Made by a program: the position numbers and the translations under genes
Assembly (NCBI GenBank): GCA_025455285.1
Contig: JALOMU010000047.1
Span: 1-9,610, forward strand
From: Flavihumibacter sp.
GTDB taxonomy: Bacteria; Bacteroidota; Bacteroidia; Chitinophagales; Chitinophagaceae
Length of the DNA: 9,610 nucleotides
Reading direction: 5' to 3'
Shown: positions 6,707 through 9,610 of the stretch, in pieces
Layout of the letters: the number at the start of each line of letters is the position of its first letter
How positions within the stretch are numbered: the first letter of the stretch is position 1
Notes under the pieces: model-generated
What the model saw: only the letters and a program-made list of their open reading frames with translations
The model's database searches: none
What the model was told of the DNA's origin: nothing

Positions 6707-7120
6707 ATGGGAAGGTTTTTCACAATTGTTATCATTGCCCTGATTGCGATCGGCGCGGGATTGTTCTACTGGAGATTCTATTGGGTATTTGGAGAAGGGG
6801 TAAAATCAGGTGAGCTGAACTTCGTGGTTAAAAAAGGATACATCTTTAAAACCTATGAAGGAAAGCTGATCCAGAGCGGTTTTCGTGGAGGCATGGCAGG
6901 TAGTATTCAGTCCTATGAATTTGAGTTTTCTGTAGAAAATGACCAGATTGCCACCATGCTGATGGAAAACAGCGGCAAACAATTTGATCTCCACTACAAA
7001 GAGTATTTAGGTGCTATCCCCTGGAGAGGTAATACCAAATACATCGTTGACAGCATTCTTTCCATGAGTGGGCAGCCTTCGGAAAAAGTGATTACACCGA
7101 AAACACATACACCTGAATAA
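6707..7120 (+). CDS. Small membrane-anchored protein of unknown function
   Basis: This 137-residue protein has one N-terminal membrane segment (about 4-22, FFTIVIIALIAIGAGLFYW) and a soluble C-terminal part with conserved-looking text: SGELNFVVKKGYIFKTYEGKLIQSGF, then SYEFEFSV, then FDLHYKEYLGAIPWRGNTKYIV. The pattern suggests a small beta-rich domain held to the inner membrane. I recall homologues in Bacteroidota genomes that carry the name '6-phosphogluconate dehydrogenase'; nothing here supports that name, as there is no Rossmann glycine motif and the length is far too short. It follows the M28 peptidase by 29 bases and is closed by a terminator at 7143-7177. Function unknown. Confidence 0.8.
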   Translation: MGRFFTIVIIALIAIGAGLFYWRFYWVFGEGVKSGELNFVVKKGYIFKTYEGKLIQSGFRGGMAGSIQSYEFEFSVENDQIATMLMENSGKQFDLHYKEYLGAIPWRGNTKYIVDSILSMSGQPSEKVITPKTHTPE

Positions 7121-7126
7121 TTCAGG
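7112..7126. repeat. 15-bp palindrome spanning two convergent stop codons
   Basis: CCTGAAT (7112-7118), a central A, and ATTCAGG (7120-7126) form a perfect 7-bp inverted repeat. The TAA stop of the rightward gene (7118-7120) and the TGA stop of the leftward gene (7124-7122) both lie in it. It has no T tract, so it is not an intrinsic terminator by itself. Confidence 0.6.
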
Positions 7127-7832
7127 AACCTATCAGGAATACAGCCGGACGCTTATGCAGCTCCGGCTTATTTTTTTGCCAGTCGCGCATGGTTCGGGTC
7201 TGTATCACTTCATTCGTCCCGGTAATATCTACCGCTATGCATAACCGTGAGTCGGGGCGGCATTGTTGTAAAATCGCCTCCAGCAAGGCATTATTACGAT
7301 ACGGCGTTTCAATAAAAAGCTGGGTACAACCGGTTTTTATGCTTTCCTGCTCCAGCTCTTTCAGCATTTTATTGCGGGCACCGGCATCAATCGGAAGGTA
7401 TCCATGAAATTGAAAATGCTGCCCATTTAAGCCGCTTGCCATCAAGGCTAATAATATAGAACTAGGTCCTACCAATGGCTTCACTACTGCACCCATTTGT
7501 TGTGCAACCGCCACAAGAACCTGTCCCGGATCAGCTACTCCCGGGCAACCAGCTTCACTGATAATTCCAATGTTTTTACCTCTTTGCAACTGTTGCCGAA
7601 ACTGATCCTTCACCTCCATTTCTGCTTTATGAATGGTAAACCAGTCGTAGTTGTCAATCACCATTTCCTTCCAGATACGTTTCAGAAAACGTCGGGCGGT
7701 TCGTTCATTCTCCACAAAAAATACCTGGCATTGCTGAACGGCTTCCAGCACATAAGCAGGAATCACTTCCAGGTGTTCCTCATCCAGGTAACAGGGAATC
7801 AGGTAAACAGCACCAAGTGCAGCACTTGCCAT
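7122..7832 (-). CDS. Short RsmI-like SAM-dependent methyltransferase
   Basis: The 236-residue protein belongs to the tetrapyrrole-methylase (SAM) superfamily, RsmI branch. Visible motifs are SEAGCPGVADPG (92-103, the RsmI signature loop), VGPSS (121-125), the FHGYLP segment (142-147) and ETPYRN (175-180). RsmI methylates the 2'-O of C1402 in 16S rRNA and is usually about 280 residues. This protein is shorter, its N-terminus reads GAVYLIPCYLDEEHLE where RsmI has the GNLxDIT-type loop, and it lacks the C-terminal extension. It is therefore more likely a paralogue with another or a narrowed substrate than RsmI itself. It begins 2 bases after the stop of the EI24-like gene, so the two form an operon on the minus strand. 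The start is the ATG at 7832. Confidence 0.85.
   Translation of the reverse strand: MASAALGAVYLIPCYLDEEHLEVIPAYVLEAVQQCQVFFVENERTARRFLKRIWKEMVIDNYDWFTIHKAEMEVKDQFRQQLQRGKNIGIISEAGCPGVADPGQVLVAVAQQMGAVVKPLVGPSSILLALMASGLNGQHFQFHGYLPIDAGARNKMLKELEQESIKTGCTQLFIETPYRNNALLEAILQQCRPDSRLCIAVDITGTNEVIQTRTMRDWQKNKPELHKRPAVFLIGS
7143..7177 (+). terminator. Intrinsic terminator of the 6707-7120 gene, inside a convergent CDS
   Basis: AGCCGGA (7143-7149) pairs perfectly with TCCGGCT (7162-7168) across a 12-base loop, followed at once by a T-rich run to 7177 (seven consecutive T at 7171-7177). The shape and the 22-base distance from the rightward stop codon fit a terminator for rightward transcripts. It is encoded entirely in the last codons of the minus-strand methyltransferase gene. 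Confidence 0.7.
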
Positions 7833-7834
7833 AC

Positions 7835-8572
7835 TTATTTCTTTTCCATTTCACGAAAACTCAGGGTAGCAGCAATTACAGCATAAGAGGGAGCCAACAC
7901 CCATCCTACAAAAGGGATGGCATGCATCAGGTAAAAAAGCAACCCGTTTCCAATTGCAAGCCCTTTGTGCTCACTGATAAATCGGATACTTTCTGCCGGC
8001 GATAATTTTCTTCTCTCACAACTGTAATCCACCATCGAGAAACCATAGTAATAACATTCCACAAAAAGAGAGATCAGGGGACTGATCCATCCCACCAAAG
8101 GAACAAAGGAGAGAAGCAAAATTGATACGGTATACACGGTTTGCCAAAGCAAATTGCGCAAAGCGAGTTTCAGCAATTGTTTAAAACTGAAGGGGAAATC
8201 GCGGCCTTCTATAATAGACTCCGTCTTTTCACTCAGGTACGCAAATACCGGTGAGCCTACAATCAGGAAAAAAAACTTGAAGAAAGAGAAGTAGAAAAAT
8301 ACGAGCAATACCTGCACCATGATGCCCCCCATCATAAAGAGAAAACTGAGAATCCCACTTTTCTGTTCCTGCAACCAGCGGTCAATACCAATCAGGTTGG
8401 TCAGGTAATTCACGGCATCATTGGCAGAGCTGATAAAAAAATACATACCCGTAACAAAGAGCAGCATGTAAATAATTCCGGGTATCAGAATCCATCTCCA
8501 GAGTTTATGCTGTACTATAAAATGATGCGCCTTGTAGAAGGATTCAAATGCTATAATGAGTTCTTTCAGCAA
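7835..8572 (-). CDS. EI24-domain (CysZ-like) inner-membrane protein
   Basis: The 245-residue protein has about four hydrophobic regions: 27-48, 73-108 (long, Phe-rich), 140-172 and 205-238. Two related half-helix motifs, VPLVGW (157-162) and IPFVGW (219-224), occur in the second half, and the cytosolic loop VDYSCERRKLSPAES (181-195) is typical of the EI24 family. CysZ proteins of this family move sulfate inward, but many Bacteroidota members have no known substrate and there are no sulfate genes nearby. The start is a TTG at 8572-8570: no ATG lies upstream in frame before a stop, the first internal Met is at residue 36 inside the first membrane segment, and MLKELIIAFESF is the expected N-terminus. 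It is translated just ahead of the RsmI-like gene with a 2-base gap. Confidence 0.85.
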   Translation of the reverse strand: MLKELIIAFESFYKAHHFIVQHKLWRWILIPGIIYMLLFVTGMYFFISSANDAVNYLTNLIGIDRWLQEQKSGILSFLFMMGGIMVQVLLVFFYFSFFKFFFLIVGSPVFAYLSEKTESIIEGRDFPFSFKQLLKLALRNLLWQTVYTVSILLLSFVPLVGWISPLISLFVECYYYGFSMVDYSCERRKLSPAESIRFISEHKGLAIGNGLLFYLMHAIPFVGWVLAPSYAVIAATLSFREMEKK

Positions 8573-8600
8573 TAGTCGGTTATTTAAGCGCCTAAATTTA

Positions 8601-8608
8601 TTACTTTG
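8601..8608 (+). promoter_or_regulatory. Probable -7 element of the glycosylase gene
   Basis: TTACTTTG differs from TAnnTTTG only at its second base and lies 22 bases before the ATG at 8631, in the 58-base gap between divergent genes. No clear -33 TTTG is seen at the right distance. Confidence 0.4.
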
Positions 8609-8630
8609 AACCTAGACCATTCGCAAAAAG

Positions 8631-9200
8631 ATGACAAAACTCCCGCTTTCCTGGTTTGAAGGTGCTGATGTGGTGGAAATGGCCCGCGTTTTACTGGGTA
8701 AGATCATTGTTACTGAATTCGATGGAATCCGCACCAGTGGCCGAATCAGCGAAACCGAAGCCTATGCAGGTGAGGCGGATCGGGCATCGCATTGCTATGG
8801 TGGAAGAAGAACTGCCAGAACTGAAATCATGTACGGTCCGGGTGGTTTTGCGTATGTCTATCTCTGTTATGGTATTCATCATTTGTTTAATGTGGTCACC
8901 AATAAGGCAGAAATGCCACAGGTGGTATTGATCCGCGCTATTGAACCGGTTGAAGGAATAGCAGTCATTCGCGAACGCTTGGGAAAAGCAGAACCAGGTC
9001 CGGTACATAAACTGGCAGGCGGTCCGGGGTTGGTTACCAAAGCCCTCGGAATTCGCACAGCTCATACCGGATGGCCACTTGATGGACCCATCAGTATCTG
9101 GGATGATAGCTACCAGCCCCATGAAATAATTGTAGGACCGCGTATCGGTATCGACTATGCGAAAGAAGACAAGGACCTGCCTTATCGGTTTTTGTACTGA
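8631..9200 (+). CDS. aag: DNA-3-methyladenine glycosylase, AAG/MPG family
   Basis: The 189-residue protein is a complete bacterial AAG-type glycosylase, which removes alkylated purines such as 3-methyladenine (and, in the human enzyme, hypoxanthine) in base excision repair. The catalytic glutamate is E43 in ETEAY (41-45), with Y45 as the intercalating or stacking tyrosine. H54 in ASH, the long GGFAYVYLCYGIHHLFNVV segment (71-89) with N87, R102 in LIRAIEP, GPGLVTKALGI (131-141) and PRIGI (170-174) complete the family pattern, and the length is normal. It has its own promoter and stands alone. It is the last gene of ordinary base composition before the AT-rich end of the window. Confidence 0.93.
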   Translation: MTKLPLSWFEGADVVEMARVLLGKIIVTEFDGIRTSGRISETEAYAGEADRASHCYGGRRTARTEIMYGPGGFAYVYLCYGIHHLFNVVTNKAEMPQVVLIRAIEPVEGIAVIRERLGKAEPGPVHKLAGGPGLVTKALGIRTAHTGWPLDGPISIWDDSYQPHEIIVGPRIGIDYAKEDKDLPYRFLY

Positions 9201-9208
9201 CCGATTTT
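9184..9208 (+). terminator. Possible weak terminator overlapping the aag stop
   Basis: ATCGGT (9184-9189) pairs with ACCGAT (9200-9205) over a 10-base loop, with TTTT at 9205-9208. The ascending arm lies in the last codons of the gene and the stem is only 6 bp, so strength is doubtful. Confidence 0.35.
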
Positions 9209-9260
9209 GAAAAGTTCAGTTTCAACCCTATGTATTAGTCCTTAAAACTTGCAATGATTA

Positions 9261-9305
9261 TTTATATTCATATAGTCAGGTTTGTCCTGACTATATGAAT
9301 ATAAA
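9261..9305. promoter_or_regulatory. Operator-like inverted repeat IR1 upstream of abiEi
   Basis: A perfect 20-bp inverted repeat: left arm 9261-9280 (ending ATAGTCAGG), spacer TTTGT (9281-9285), right arm 9286-9305 (starting CCTGACTAT). It is followed by A residues rather than T, so it is not a rightward terminator. A related copy lies next to the start codon of the following gene. The 10-base sequence ATGATTATTT occurs on both sides of it (9254-9263 and 9308-9317). AbiEi antitoxins are known to repress their own operon by binding inverted repeats through their N-terminal winged helix, which makes operator the best reading. Confidence 0.75.
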
Positions 9306-9314
9306 AGATGATTA

Positions 9315-9346
9315 TTTGCAAAAAAACGCAGGAATTTATTACTTTA
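9315..9346 (+). promoter_or_regulatory. Candidate abiEi promoter between the two operators
   Basis: TTTG (9315-9318) as -33 element and TTACTTTA (9339-9346) as -7 element are separated by 20 bases. The -7 has two mismatches to TAnnTTTG but closely resembles the TTACTTTG seen before the glycosylase gene. Transcription would begin near 9353, at the edge of the second inverted repeat. Confidence 0.4.
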
Positions 9347-9353
9347 CGTATCA

Positions 9354-9380
9354 CTATAGTCAGGTTAATCCTGATATATT
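9354..9380. promoter_or_regulatory. Operator-like inverted repeat IR2 at the abiEi start
   Basis: TATAGTCAGG (9355-9364), spacer TTAAT (9365-9369), CCTGATATAT (9370-9379). Over 20 bases, TATAGTCAGGTT-NN-TCCTGA is shared with IR1 with only the two N bases differing. The right arm lacks the C present in IR1, so the outer arms pair only with a gap. It ends 5 bases before the ATG at 9385 and would cover the presumed transcript start. Confidence 0.7.
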
Positions 9381-9384
9381 CACT

Positions 9385-9610
9385 ATGAAAAATAAATACA
9401 TATCAACGCAATCAAATAGAGTATTGTCTTATTTCAATGGTCAAAACAGAACATGCTTTGATTATAATGAGGCTTTTCTGGCATTACCAAACTCAAAAGA
9501 AAGCGCAGTAAGGGAACTCCTTAGCGACATGACCAAACGTGGGCTTTTAATGCGATTAAAAGAAGGCGTTTATTATATCATTCCTTATGAAGAAAATGCT
9601 GAATCATTTA
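9385..9610 (+). CDS. abiEi: AbiEi-like antitoxin/winged-helix regulator (5' part)
   Basis: The first 75 residues of a gene that runs off the right edge. Residues about 8-66 form a winged helix: LSYFNGQNRTCFDYNEAFLALP, then SKESAVRELLSDMTKRGLLMRLKEGVYYIIP, where the last part is the recognition helix and wing. The 'RGLLxRLKxGVYxI' pattern is characteristic of AbiEi antitoxins of type IV toxin-antitoxin systems, in which the antitoxin counteracts the nucleotidyltransferase toxin AbiEii without binding it and represses the operon. The ATG is the only in-frame start and IR2 ends just before it. Codons are AT-rich (AAT, AAA, TAT) unlike the genes to the left, a sign of transfer. The C-terminal antitoxin domain and the toxin are outside the window, so a lone regulator of the same fold is possible. 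Confidence 0.72.
   Translation, partial: MKNKYISTQSNRVLSYFNGQNRTCFDYNEAFLALPNSKESAVRELLSDMTKRGLLMRLKEGVYYIIPYEENAESF

Noticed and set aside
9261..9305. IR1 as an intrinsic terminator for aag
   Set aside because: The arms are AT-rich, no T tract follows on the plus strand, it is 60 bases past the stop, and a second copy lies at the next gene's start.
9261..9380. The two inverted repeats as ends of an insertion sequence
   Set aside because: They are only 84 bp apart in the same orientation with no transposase between; operator sites explain them better.

Overview
The window looks like a chromosomal stretch of a Bacteroidota bacterium, most likely of the Chitinophagaceae type. The evidence is a PorV-type outer-membrane protein of the type IX secretion system, a DUF4292 lipoprotein next to an EnvC-like coiled-coil/LytM protein, a BshA of bacillithiol synthesis, promoters resembling the Bacteroidota -7 element TAnnTTTG, and the absence of clear Shine-Dalgarno sequences. 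Genus cannot be decided from this sequence alone.

Layout, left to right. Positions 2-661 hold the 3' part of porV, followed by a strong intrinsic terminator (691-721). Positions 720-896 are a non-coding element bounded by an 11-bp perfect inverted repeat, with a purine-rich left half and an in-register 7-bp tandem repeat in its right half. Then comes a rightward cluster: an uninterrupted fusion of IspF (MEP isoprenoid pathway) to dUTPase (922-1851), a DUF4292 lipoprotein (1855-2673) and an EnvC-like murein hydrolase activator (2722-4059) with its own promoter. bshA (4061-5203) faces it on the minus strand with one base between the stop codons. Divergent from bshA are a secreted M28 peptidase of the carboxypeptidase Q type (5271-6677) and a small membrane-anchored protein (6707-7120). 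The latter converges, again with one base between, on a minus-strand pair: an EI24/CysZ-like membrane protein (8572-7835) and a short RsmI-like methyltransferase (7832-7122). A DNA-3-methyladenine glycosylase follows (8631-9200).

After 9200 the base composition drops sharply (26% G+C by hand count in 9241-9360, against 58% in 9001-9060), and the window ends in the first 75 codons of an AbiEi-like winged-helix antitoxin/regulator (9385-9610). It is preceded by two related inverted repeats that flank a candidate promoter. This looks like the start of a type IV (AbiE) toxin-antitoxin or abortive-infection module, probably acquired, whose toxin would lie beyond the window.

Most genes are housekeeping: envelope biogenesis and cell division (porV, DUF4292, envC), nucleotide and isoprenoid metabolism (ispF-dut), thiol redox (bshA), DNA repair (aag). 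The least ordinary items are the IspF-Dut fusion, the 177-bp intergenic element, the doubled operator at the antitoxin gene, and a terminator buried in the coding sequence of a convergent gene.
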